This document shows positions 1 to 6,160 of a stretch of DNA of 7,823 bases, in pieces (position 1 is the stretch's first letter; every line of letters starts with the position of its first letter). Made by a program: the position numbers and the translations under genes. Below the pieces are notes generated by a model. The model searched no databases. It saw only the letters and a list, made by a program, of their open reading frames with translations, and was not told where the DNA came from. The DNA is from Lachnospiraceae bacterium UBA3802. GTDB lineage: Bacteria > Bacillota > Clostridia > Lachnospirales > Lachnospiraceae. The DNA lies in contig DFEM01000038.1 in assembly GCA_002369155.1 (NCBI GenBank), positions 1 to 7,823 on the forward strand, in the 5' to 3' direction.

Positions 1-713
1 TATTTGCAGTTGCTCTGATTAAAAGCCGTCTCTTCTTTAAATTCGTTTTTATTTGCCTTGACAATAACTCTTTTACTCGATCCAATCTCAACAACATTAC
101 CTGTCGGTGCTCCCGTTTCATCCATTTCAATCACAAATGCTTTTACGTTTTTATAGCTTTCGGTGACCGTCTTATCGCTTTTTCCTATTGCGAGATTACC
201 GATGGCTGCAACTGCAAGAACCGTGACAATTGTTATGATTGCGGAGCCTACACCGGCACAGCTTCTGCCGAGCGCCGACATATTTTCTCTTTCTTTTCCG
301 CTTTGGGTAAATGCGGGAACCATCGACCAGTAGGGAATATCCATCATGGTGTATGTTACGCCCCAAAGGATATAGAAAACTGCGGCGTATGCTATAAGTC
401 CCTTACCGTTTAATGCGGGAGGAGCCGAAAACATAAAGAACAAAACAATGGCATTAGTTAAAGTACCGATAAAAAGCCAGGGTCTGAATTTGCCCCATTT
501 GGTCTTGGTCTTTGCAACCAATACTCCCATGAGAGGGTCGTTAAACGCATCGAATACTCTGGCTATCAAAAGAATGATACCCATAACCCATGCGGAAACA
601 CCCATAATGTCCTGATAATAGTAAAGGATATAACTTGCGGAAAGCATGTATACCATGTCTTTTCCGACAGCACCTATTCCATATGCAAATTTTTCTTTAA
701 AACCGAGTTTCAT
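1..713 (-). CDS. MelB-like GPH-family sugar:cation symporter (partial, C-terminal end off window)
   Basis: Inner-membrane symporter of the glycoside-pentoside-hexuronide (GPH) family, which imports galactosides and related sugars with Na+ or H+. The 237 visible residues run without a stop from ATG at 713 to the left edge, about half of a usual ~450-residue, 12-helix protein. It aligns by eye with E. coli MelB: GKDM (D19), DAFNDPLMG (D55, D59), WGKFRPW (73-79), YTMMDIPYWS (T122, D125) and R150 match MelB D19, D55, D59, T121, D124 and R149, the known sugar- and Na+-site residues. Helices 1-5 are recognisable. After helix 5 comes a long hydrophilic stretch (about 178-237), which is atypical. The start follows a strong Shine-Dalgarno GGGAGGTGG at 717-725. 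It is the last visible gene of the galK/GH2 operon, 67 nt after the GH2 stop. A beta-galactoside substrate is inferred from the neighbours; the family assignment is secure. Confidence 0.93.
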   Translation of the reverse strand, partial: MKLGFKEKFAYGIGAVGKDMVYMLSASYILYYYQDIMGVSAWVMGIILLIARVFDAFNDPLMGVLVAKTKTKWGKFRPWLFIGTLTNAIVLFFMFSAPPALNGKGLIAYAAVFYILWGVTYTMMDIPYWSMVPAFTQSGKERENMSALGRSCAGVGSAIITIVTVLAVAAIGNLAIGKSDKTVTESYKNVKAFVIEMDETGAPTGNVVEIGSSKRVIVKANKNEFKEETAFNQSNCK

Positions 714-716
714 ATT

Positions 717-725
717 CCACCTCCC
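717..725 (-). promoter_or_regulatory. Ribosome binding site of the symporter gene
   Basis: GGGAGGTGG lies immediately upstream of ATG 713 and fixes the symporter start. The 67-nt gap to the GH2 stop contains no terminator-like hairpin, so co-transcription with the upstream genes is likely. Confidence 0.75.
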
Positions 726-780
726 GATTCATTTACCCCATTTTCAAAAGCCTTACTTCCCTGTAACAATTCTAACCTTT

Positions 781-3204
781 TTACAGTTCGATATCAAAGC
801 TTACTTCGCCCTTTGTCTTTCCGTACGCATCTTTAACGATAAGTTTCGCTTTTCCTTCTTTTTGAATCGTCTTTATATAAGTTCCACCCATACCGCCCGA
901 GAGTGCTATAACCTTCGGTCCGATTATTTTTGCCCCACCTTCGGTCTCAAGAATAAGCGAATCGTTAAAGTAATTCAAAAGATTGCCGTTTTGATCCAAA
1001 GCACGGATTCTGACACACGCCACATCGTAAGTATTGTCTTCTTTTAGATTTGTATGGTCCGCTTTTATTTCAAACCTTACTTCCCTGGTCGGAGTCTTAA
1101 TTATTTCTTTTACAACCTTGCCGTCTTTTACGGCTTCGAATTTGTATTCGGTTGCGCTTCCGCCCCAGTCTCCGATGTATTTGTTGTAAAGAGTCACTGC
1201 ATCATTCATTTTCATGTGATGGAAAATCATCATCTTTGCAGCTTTAATCTTTGATGCGGTCGACATCTGATAGAGACCTACTTTGGCAACTTCATTAAGA
1301 ATGGATTTGATATCATTTGATTTTGCACTCGACATACCTTCTTCTTTTTCGAGCGCATCTCCGATGTAATCATCAATCTTTATGGGAGCATGATAAAGAG
1401 AATTGAATTCATCATTCTTGTGAACATACTCCTTAATGAAGTTTCCGTTTTTATACATCCTTACGGAATCGGCATTGGTAAAAATATAAGTCTCGTGTCT
1501 GTTGCATCCGGGATGTTCTCCTATATCCATCGATGAGCTGAGTTCCAATACGGGTGTCTCATCCTGCATTTCGGAATATACGTACGCCGCCATTTTGGGA
1601 TTGCGGAACATATCCATTACTCCGTGATAACAAATCCTGTCTCCGCTTCCGAAATCCTTGTGTGTGTTGTAATCAAACATGCACCAGCCGAAGCTTCCCG
1701 CAATATCGTCTGCTGCCGAAACATCGTTTAAAACTCTCGCATGTCTTACGGCATCTTCAAGTCTGTGTTCCTCCCAGTCGAAAGCTTTCGTCGGAAACAT
1801 ATGCCCCATGTATTCGGTGATAAGATACCCTTTTGATGCATCGCTTGTTACACTCGTCTTTTTGTCGCAGCCTCTGTTATCGCCGCTATGAATAAAATCA
1901 TTGTATGTATAAACATCTTCGAGGAGATGCGATTTTTTATAACATCTTACGCCGCCCGTCTGTCTTGTCGGATCAAGTGCCTTTGCCGCTTCATTGGTTC
2001 TTTTGTAAAAATCGTCATCGTCCACGGATTCGTTGATTCTTACGCCCCATAAAATAATGGATGTGTGATTTCTGTACTGAAGGACCATGTCTTTGACATT
2101 TTCCACGGCTCTGTCTTTCCACACTTCATCACCGATATGCTGCCATCCGGGAAGTTCGGTGAATACCAAAAGTCCCAATTCATCACAGGCATCAAGGAAA
2201 TAATGCGACTGCGGATAATGCGATGTACGAACCGCGTTAAGACCGAGTTCTTCTTTTAAAATATAAGCATCGTTTCTTTGAGGATTCTTGGGCATTGCAT
2301 ATCCGACATAAGCGTAACTTTGATGGCGATTTAAACCTCTTATCTTAAATTTCTTATTGTTCAAATAAAATCCGTCCGTGCGAAACTCTGCATTTCTGAA
2401 ACCGAATCTTACTTTATATTCGTCCAAAACTTCACCGGAAACATCCTTTAAAACCGTTTTCATAAGATAGAGATTCGGTGAATCGGTACTCCATAAAAGA
2501 GGCTTTTCAAATTTGCCGTTATAAATAACCGAATTCTTTTCGTTCTCGGGATAGAATTCCGCTTTTACAAATTCTCTTTCATCTTTGGGGATATATTCTC
2601 CCGCGTCTTTTTTATCCAAAGAAAAGATTGAACTTTCAAGAATCGCTCCTTTGGCGGCATCCGTTGCCTTCACTTCAAGACGTACATTTCCGTCCATATC
2701 CGCGGATACAAAAACATCTTCGATATGAGCCTTTTCTTTTACGTCAAGATAAACATCCCTGTAGATTCCGCCGTACGTCATATAGTCGATAACGAATCCG
2801 AAAGGCGGGATATTCTGATCTTCCCTGCTGTCTGCCTTAACACAAATTCTGTTGTCTTCGCCAAAACGAACACACTCGTTTAATCTGACACGAAAGGCCG
2901 TATATCCGCACTCATGCGAACCGATTGCTTTGCCGTTTACGTATACCACACATGAATGAAGCACACCTTCGAATGTCATATAGACATCCTTTTCTTCCCA
3001 GTCTTTGGGAATAAATAAAACCTTCATGTATGATGAAATCATCTGATATTCGCTCTCATCAAAATAGTGAAGAGGAGTCTCTGTCACAGTGTGAGGGAGA
3101 CGGACTTTTTCATTGCTCTCAAAAGAATAATCGTCTTTTAACATTTCTTCGGTGAAGCTTTCATTAAAAAACCAGTCATCATTAAGATATATTCTCTTAT
3201 TCAT
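781..3204 (-). CDS. GH2-family beta-galactosidase (cytoplasmic)
   Basis: Glycoside hydrolase family 2 enzyme of 807 residues, most likely a retaining beta-galactosidase that splits imported galactosides in the cytoplasm; no signal peptide is present. Domains in order: sugar-binding jelly roll (about 1-155, with the family-typical YGGIYRDVYL at 144-153), an Ig-like domain (156-275), the catalytic TIM barrel (about 276-555), then C-terminal domains (556-807). The barrel carries RTSHYPQ (326-332), the acid/base Glu392 in WGVRINES and the nucleophile Glu464 in LITEYMGH. A helical segment (about 607-678) sits between beta-rich parts of the C-terminal region. ATG 3204 is preceded by GAAAGGAG at 8-nt spacing. 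The gene starts 19 nt after the galK stop, so translation may be coupled. Pairing with galactokinase and a MelB-like symporter supports beta-galactosidase over beta-glucuronidase, but GH2 specificity cannot be fixed by sequence alone. Confidence 0.93.
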   Translation of the reverse strand: MNKRIYLNDDWFFNESFTEEMLKDDYSFESNEKVRLPHTVTETPLHYFDESEYQMISSYMKVLFIPKDWEEKDVYMTFEGVLHSCVVYVNGKAIGSHECGYTAFRVRLNECVRFGEDNRICVKADSREDQNIPPFGFVIDYMTYGGIYRDVYLDVKEKAHIEDVFVSADMDGNVRLEVKATDAAKGAILESSIFSLDKKDAGEYIPKDEREFVKAEFYPENEKNSVIYNGKFEKPLLWSTDSPNLYLMKTVLKDVSGEVLDEYKVRFGFRNAEFRTDGFYLNNKKFKIRGLNRHQSYAYVGYAMPKNPQRNDAYILKEELGLNAVRTSHYPQSHYFLDACDELGLLVFTELPGWQHIGDEVWKDRAVENVKDMVLQYRNHTSIILWGVRINESVDDDDFYKRTNEAAKALDPTRQTGGVRCYKKSHLLEDVYTYNDFIHSGDNRGCDKKTSVTSDASKGYLITEYMGHMFPTKAFDWEEHRLEDAVRHARVLNDVSAADDIAGSFGWCMFDYNTHKDFGSGDRICYHGVMDMFRNPKMAAYVYSEMQDETPVLELSSSMDIGEHPGCNRHETYIFTNADSVRMYKNGNFIKEYVHKNDEFNSLYHAPIKIDDYIGDALEKEEGMSSAKSNDIKSILNEVAKVGLYQMSTASKIKAAKMMIFHHMKMNDAVTLYNKYIGDWGGSATEYKFEAVKDGKVVKEIIKTPTREVRFEIKADHTNLKEDNTYDVACVRIRALDQNGNLLNYFNDSLILETEGGAKIIGPKVIALSGGMGGTYIKTIQKEGKAKLIVKDAYGKTKGEVSFDIEL

Positions 3205-3223
3205 GGCACGAACTCCTTTCGCA

Positions 3224-4507
3224 CTAAATCACTTTTATACCGCCGTACTTTCTGATCTTTAAAACATGGCAGGAATCATCTCCGAATACCGCTTCCATCT
3301 TTTCTTTGTAACCCGGCACATTTTCGTTTTTGACAAATGCCTGAATGGTACCGGCAAATCCTCCGCCGTGAACTCTGAACGCTTCATCTTCTTTATCAAG
3401 AATCATGTCACTGAGGGCTAATGCCACGGACAGACTCTGGTGTGCCACATCTCCCGATGTATATACGTTCTGGAGATATTCAAAAGATGATCTTCCGGAT
3501 TCTCTTACGAGTCGAAGAAATTCTTTTGTATCATTATTCTTTAGAGCGATAACTCCTTTTTTAACTCTCTCGTTTTCACTTACAAAATGAATGGCACGAA
3601 GGAATGCTCTGTCGGAATACCCGCTTCTTATTTTCGCTGCATTGTTTATAAGGTCTTCCATCGATACATCCAGAAGGACTTCCTTTCCAAAGAATGATGC
3701 CACTTCTTTCATTTCTTTGGGAATGGCTGCATATTCATCGGTAAGGTTGGCATGTGAGCCTTTCGTATCCGTGATGCAAAGGCTGTACCCTGCTTCCGAC
3801 AAATCATACATAATCTTTTCACTGAAAGGATTCTCTGTATCACGAAAATCAACATGTACCAGATTGCCGAGTGAGCATGCCATCTGATCCATAAGGCCGC
3901 AGGGTTTTCCGAAATACACGTTTTCGGCAAACTGTCCCGCCATGGCTATCTCTGTATCCTTGATTCTCGATTCGTTAAAAAGCCAGGAGATAATCGTTCC
4001 GACAAGTGTCTCAAACGCTGCTGAAGAAGAAAGACCTGCACCTATTACAACATCGCTTGTAACATAAGCATCAAATCCGCCGATTGTATATCCTCTGTCG
4101 TTTAATGCCTTGCAAACTCCCTCGATAAGTGCTTCGCTCTTTCCTGATTTGCTTTTTTTCGAATCAAGATTTGAAATATCCACTCTCATCTTCGGATAGG
4201 TGCCGGAAACCATTTTAATTACATTCGAATCCGTCTTATGAACCACGGCTATGGCATCAAGATTGATTCCGGCCGCCAGAATCTCACCCCTTTGGTGATC
4301 GGTATGATTGCCCATAACCTCGCTTCGTCCGGGAGCGGAAAAAATCTGCACGTCCTTTTCGCCGTAGATACTCTCAAAGCGCTTGATGGCAAAACAATAT
4401 CTTTCCTTTTGTTTTGCAGCCATTTCGGGGTCTTTGTAGATATCTGCAAAGGCACTGTTTAATATTCCGTCTTCGATTTCTTTAATCAATTCTTTGGTAA
4501 TAGCCAT
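3224..4507 (-). CDS. galK: Galactokinase
   Basis: GHMP-family sugar kinase of 427 residues, somewhat longer than the usual ~390. It phosphorylates galactose to galactose-1-phosphate with ATP, the first step of the Leloir pathway, in the cytoplasm. Visible motifs are the galactokinase signature variant SAPGRSEVMGNHTDHQRG (57-74), the ATP-binding GLSSSAAF (158-165), the catalytic Asp207 in CGLMDQ, and the third GHMP motif RVHGGGFAGT (378-387). The usual GRVNLIGEHTDY reads GRSEVMGNHTDH here: Glu and Asn exchange places at 63 and 67. I believe this pattern recurs in clostridial galactokinases, so GalK remains the best call, though another hexose kinase activity is possible. ATG 4507 is preceded by AAAGAGGGTG (4513-4522). 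It is the first gene of the leftward operon, whose promoter lies just upstream. Its stop, TAG, is 19 nt before the GH2 start. Confidence 0.9.
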   Translation of the reverse strand: MAITKELIKEIEDGILNSAFADIYKDPEMAAKQKERYCFAIKRFESIYGEKDVQIFSAPGRSEVMGNHTDHQRGEILAAGINLDAIAVVHKTDSNVIKMVSGTYPKMRVDISNLDSKKSKSGKSEALIEGVCKALNDRGYTIGGFDAYVTSDVVIGAGLSSSAAFETLVGTIISWLFNESRIKDTEIAMAGQFAENVYFGKPCGLMDQMACSLGNLVHVDFRDTENPFSEKIMYDLSEAGYSLCITDTKGSHANLTDEYAAIPKEMKEVASFFGKEVLLDVSMEDLINNAAKIRSGYSDRAFLRAIHFVSENERVKKGVIALKNNDTKEFLRLVRESGRSSFEYLQNVYTSGDVAHQSLSVALALSDMILDKEDEAFRVHGGGFAGTIQAFVKNENVPGYKEKMEAVFGDDSCHVLKIRKYGGIKVI

Positions 4508-4531
4508 AATTACACCCTCTTTATTAACTAT

Positions 4532-4560
4532 AATCTAACATTTGTATATAACGCGGTCAA
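4532..4560 (-). promoter_or_regulatory. Probable sigma-A promoter of the galK-GH2-symporter operon
   Basis: Reading leftward, a -35 of TTGACC (4555-4560, 5/6 to consensus) is separated by 17 nt from TAGATT (4532-4537, 4/6). Transcription would begin near 4525, leaving a leader of about 18 nt that holds the galK ribosome binding site. The best operator candidate abuts the -35, which suits repression by the divergent LacI-type regulator. This is a pattern match only. Confidence 0.55.
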
Positions 4561-4563
4561 TTA

Positions 4564-4583
4564 GTTTACTAAATGTTTACTAA
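4564..4583. promoter_or_regulatory. Probable LacI-type operator for the galK promoter
   Basis: GTTTACTAA occurs twice, at 4564-4572 and 4575-4583, exactly 11 bp apart, about one helical turn. Bases 4566-4583 form an 18-bp imperfect palindrome (TTACTAAAT / GTTTACTAA, 7 of 9 half-site positions symmetric). It sits directly upstream of the galK -35. Repetition of the same half-site near the regulator start supports an operator read by the adjacent regulator. The centre is TG rather than the CpG common in LacI-family operators. Confidence 0.55.
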
Positions 4584-4590
4584 TAGAATA

Positions 4591-4641
4591 AATGTGGATA
4601 TTGTTGGTACTTTTCCACAAAAATAACATTTTATCCACATT
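4591..4641. promoter_or_regulatory. DnaA-box-like cluster with a 10-bp inverted repeat
   Basis: Three DnaA-box-like 9-mers lie within 47 bp. TTATCCACA at 4631-4639 is the exact consensus, TTTTCCACA at 4611-4619 fits TTWTNCACA, and the inverted ATATCCACA at 4593-4601 differs by one base. The two rightward boxes start 20 bp apart. The outer boxes are embedded in a perfect inverted repeat, AATGTGGATA (4591-4600) and TATCCACATT (4632-4641). The region lies mid-way between divergent promoters. It could bind DnaA, or it could be a site for another regulator that happens to resemble the box. Confidence 0.45.
4601..4629 (+). promoter_or_regulatory. Weak candidate promoter for the LacI-type regulator
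   Basis: TTGTTG (4601-4606) and TAACAT (4624-4629) are separated by 17 nt, with the TTTTCCACA box inside the spacer. An alternative is TTGTTT (4644-4649) with TATGTT (4665-4670) at a poor 15-nt spacing. Neither is strong, and the AT-rich sequence produces such matches easily. Confidence 0.25.
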
Positions 4642-4656
4642 GGTTGTTTAATTCTT

Positions 4657-4698
4657 TTAGTAAATATGTTAAAGTTTGTTTAGTGATATGTTTACTAA
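4657..4698. promoter_or_regulatory. Probable operator region for autoregulation of the LacI-type gene
   Basis: The half-site appears inverted as TTAGTAAA at 4657-4664 and again as GTTTACTAA at 4690-4698. Bases 4680-4698 form TTAGTGATA-T-GTTTACTAA, a 19-bp imperfect palindrome whose outer five bases on each side are perfectly paired. It ends two bases before the ribosome binding site GGAGG (4701-4705), so a bound repressor could block transcription of its own gene. Confidence 0.5.
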
Positions 4699-4710
4699 GC
4701 GGAGGCTTTT

Positions 4711-5739
4711 ATGGCTACAATTCGACAAATCTCCGAAAAATCAGGTGTTTCGGCAGGAGCCGTATCCAGAATATTAAATAACGATGCGACCTTAAGCGTA
4801 TCCGACTCTACCCGTGAAAAAGTATTTAAGACGGCGGATTCTCTCGGATATAAAAAGAAAGAGAGAAAAAACTCTCATGTTAAACAGGGATTCTCTCTCG
4901 GCATTGTACAGTGGTTTACTCTCGAAGAAGAGCTTGAGGACCCGTATTATCTTTTGGTTCGCCGCGGTATAGAAGACTATTGTTCAAAGAACGGAATTTC
5001 CATACTCCGCTTTTTTCCATCGGATTATTCAACTTCATCCTCGGATTTTGTATCCGGCATGAAGGATGAAATAAAAAAAGCCGACGGGCTTGTATGCGTC
5101 GGAAAATTTTCCGAAAAGGAAATGAAGAAATTCATCGGCATATGCCCCAATATCGTTTTCCTCGATATGGATTCAAAGAATTTAAACGCATCCTCAATCA
5201 CGATGGATTTTCGCCACGCCATAAAAGACGCGCTGGATTATTTCCTTGAACTTGGGCATAAAAAAATCGCATACCTCGGAGGCCGCGAATTCGTCGGAAA
5301 TCATGAAGCCTTAAAAGATCCCAGAGAAACGGCATTCATTGATTACATGACAAAAAAGAAGATGGATTACAAGGATTACTTAAGAGCAGGTTCTTTCACA
5401 TCTTCAAGCGGCTATGAGATGATGAATGATTTATTTGATAAAAATTCAGTACCCACTGCCGTATTTGCAGCAAGCGATGCCATCGCCCTCGGAGCCATGA
5501 GATCGATTAACGAACATGGATTAAAGATACCAAGGGATATTTCCATAATCGGTTTTAACGATCTTGATACCTGCAAATATACGACCCCGGCACTGACAAG
5601 CATACATGCTCCGGCTTACGAAATGGGAGCTCACGGAGCCAATATGGTATTCAGTGCAGCAAACCTTCAGGCGAACACACCTCTTAAAATCAAAATTCCC
5701 TGCGAGCTTATCAAACGTGAATCCTGCAAAGAAATATAA
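4711..5739 (+). CDS. LacI/GalR-family transcriptional regulator, EbgR-like
   Basis: DNA-binding sugar sensor of 342 residues, the usual LacI-family length. The N-terminal helix-turn-helix (about 1-48) reads MATIRQISEKSGVSAGAVSR, followed by LNNDATLSV. A periplasmic-binding-protein-like effector domain follows from about 62, with ASDAIALGAM (254-263) and NDLDTCKYTTPALTSI (283-298). By eye it resembles E. coli EbgR: DPYYL (77-81), the SFTSSSGYEM stretch (228-237) and the GGREFVG stretch (190-196) have close EbgR counterparts, and EbgR also controls a GH2 beta-galactosidase. The hinge (about 47-61) is lysine-rich and lacks the usual AxxLxxG-type hinge helix. The start has GGAGG at 5-nt spacing. 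Two tandem TAA stops precede a strong terminator. Divergent placement next to galK and repeated half-sites suggest it represses the galactoside operon and itself; the effector is unknown. Confidence 0.92.
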   Translation: MATIRQISEKSGVSAGAVSRILNNDATLSVSDSTREKVFKTADSLGYKKKERKNSHVKQGFSLGIVQWFTLEEELEDPYYLLVRRGIEDYCSKNGISILRFFPSDYSTSSSDFVSGMKDEIKKADGLVCVGKFSEKEMKKFIGICPNIVFLDMDSKNLNASSITMDFRHAIKDALDYFLELGHKKIAYLGGREFVGNHEALKDPRETAFIDYMTKKKMDYKDYLRAGSFTSSSGYEMMNDLFDKNSVPTAVFAASDAIALGAMRSINEHGLKIPRDISIIGFNDLDTCKYTTPALTSIHAPAYEMGAHGANMVFSAANLQANTPLKIKIPCELIKRESCKEI

Positions 5740-5749
5740 TAAAAGGCAT

Positions 5750-5783
5750 AAAAAAATCTTCCGCAGAAACGGAAGATTTTTTC
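5750..5783. terminator. Bidirectional rho-independent terminator
   Basis: A perfect 13-bp stem, AAAAAATCTTCCG (5751-5763) with CGGAAGATTTTTT (5770-5782), closes a 6-nt loop (CAGAAA). It gives a U-tract in both directions. It lies 11 nt after the regulator stop and 16 nt beyond the stop of the convergent small gene, so it can end both transcripts. Confidence 0.92.
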
Positions 5784-5798
5784 GTTAAATATATTTGG

Positions 5799-5984
5799 TT
5801 AAATCGCTGACGCCATAATCTGACCTTTGCCGTATTTCTCGACAACCTTAGGAAGAGTTCTGACTGCTACCGTTCTTCTCATACGATAAGCAAGCCCTAT
5901 CTTACTGGTTGTCTGCATGGTTCCGTCAAGCGGGGACCATCCTAAAAACCAAAGCCCTCTTTCGATTTCGATAATGTAGTTCAT
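5799..5984 (-). CDS. Small hypothetical protein (61 aa), unrecognised
   Basis: I do not recognise this 61-residue protein. It looks genuine: ATG 5984 follows a good ribosome binding site (AAAGGAAG, 7 nt spacing), a promoter with an extended -10 lies about 80 nt upstream, and a strong terminator follows the stop. The product is basic (9 Lys/Arg against 4 Asp/Glu), has no cysteine, signal peptide or membrane helix, and is probably cytoplasmic. It opens with a strand-like MNYIIEIERG, then an aromatic GLWFLGWSP (10-18), a basic RMRRTVAVRT (34-43) that leads into a likely helix PKVVEKYG (45-52), and ends in QIMASAI. This order suggests a small beta-beta-alpha-beta fold, which is inference only. 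It is transcribed convergently to the LacI-type gene and shares only its terminator. No neighbour indicates a function. Confidence 0.72.
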   Translation of the reverse strand: MNYIIEIERGLWFLGWSPLDGTMQTTSKIGLAYRMRRTVAVRTLPKVVEKYGKGQIMASAI

Positions 5985-6016
5985 TCAATCACTTCCTTTC
6001 TTTGAGTCTGAACCAT
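5981..6016 (-). other. Possible 11-codon leader open frame overlapping the small gene start
   Basis: Within the small gene's leader, ATG at 6016 opens MVQTQRKEVIE, whose TGA stop overlaps the downstream ATG as ATGA. AAGG lies 9 nt upstream of this ATG, a weak ribosome binding site. The frame contains the downstream gene's own Shine-Dalgarno. ATGA overlaps allow translational coupling, but an open frame this short can arise by chance. Confidence 0.25.
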
Positions 6017-6061
6017 TCGAGTTACCTTCTGTGATTGTGACCTCCCTTTTAAGTTTTTCTG

Positions 6062-6090
6062 ATTATAGCATGGGCAAATCATTCGAACAA
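6062..6090 (-). promoter_or_regulatory. Promoter of the 61-aa gene (extended -10)
   Basis: Leftward, TGCTATAAT (6062-6070) provides a perfect -10 with an extended TGn. TTGTTC (6085-6090) provides a -35 matching 3/6, at 17-nt spacing. Transcription would start near 6055, giving a leader of about 70 nt that contains two purine-rich stretches, AAAAGGGAGG and AAAGGAAG. The first has no start codon at a suitable distance. Confidence 0.7.
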
Positions 6091-6160
6091 TCTGCAGAAT
6101 TCATAGAATTTTCCATCTTTTGTCCTTTTTATTGTGAAATATTTACAAACATTCTGCATT

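Noticed and set aside
646..1047. Open frame of 133 codons on the plus strand
   Set aside because: It lies antisense to the GH2 C-terminus and the symporter start, both firmly supported. Its translation resembles no family and it has no credible ribosome binding site.
3591..3887. Open frame of 98 codons on the plus strand within galK
   Set aside because: Antisense shadow of the galactokinase, which has all GHMP motifs in frame; no initiation signals.
4591..4641. Replication origin suggested by the DnaA-box-like cluster
   Set aside because: Only three boxes are present, with no dnaA, dnaN or other replication gene nearby, and the flanks are sugar-metabolism genes. A regulatory or fortuitous role is more likely than an origin.
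4508..4710. Catabolite-responsive element (CcpA cre site) in the divergent promoter region
   Set aside because: Looked for WTGNAANCGNWWNCA-type palindromes on both strands; none fits, and the only CG-containing stretch (near 4552-4555) lacks the flanking bases.
6063..6116. 17-codon frame (MENSMNSADC...) with AAAGGA 6 nt upstream, minus strand
   Set aside because: It runs over the -35 and -10 of the 61-aa gene promoter and ends inside the -10. No promoter of its own is evident, so it is more likely chance.
6091..6157. GCAGAAT (6094-6100) and ATTCTGC (6151-6157) inverted repeat as a terminator for the CGAxxG-family gene
   Set aside because: Seven base pairs around a 50-nt AT-rich loop with no T-tract; not a convincing terminator.
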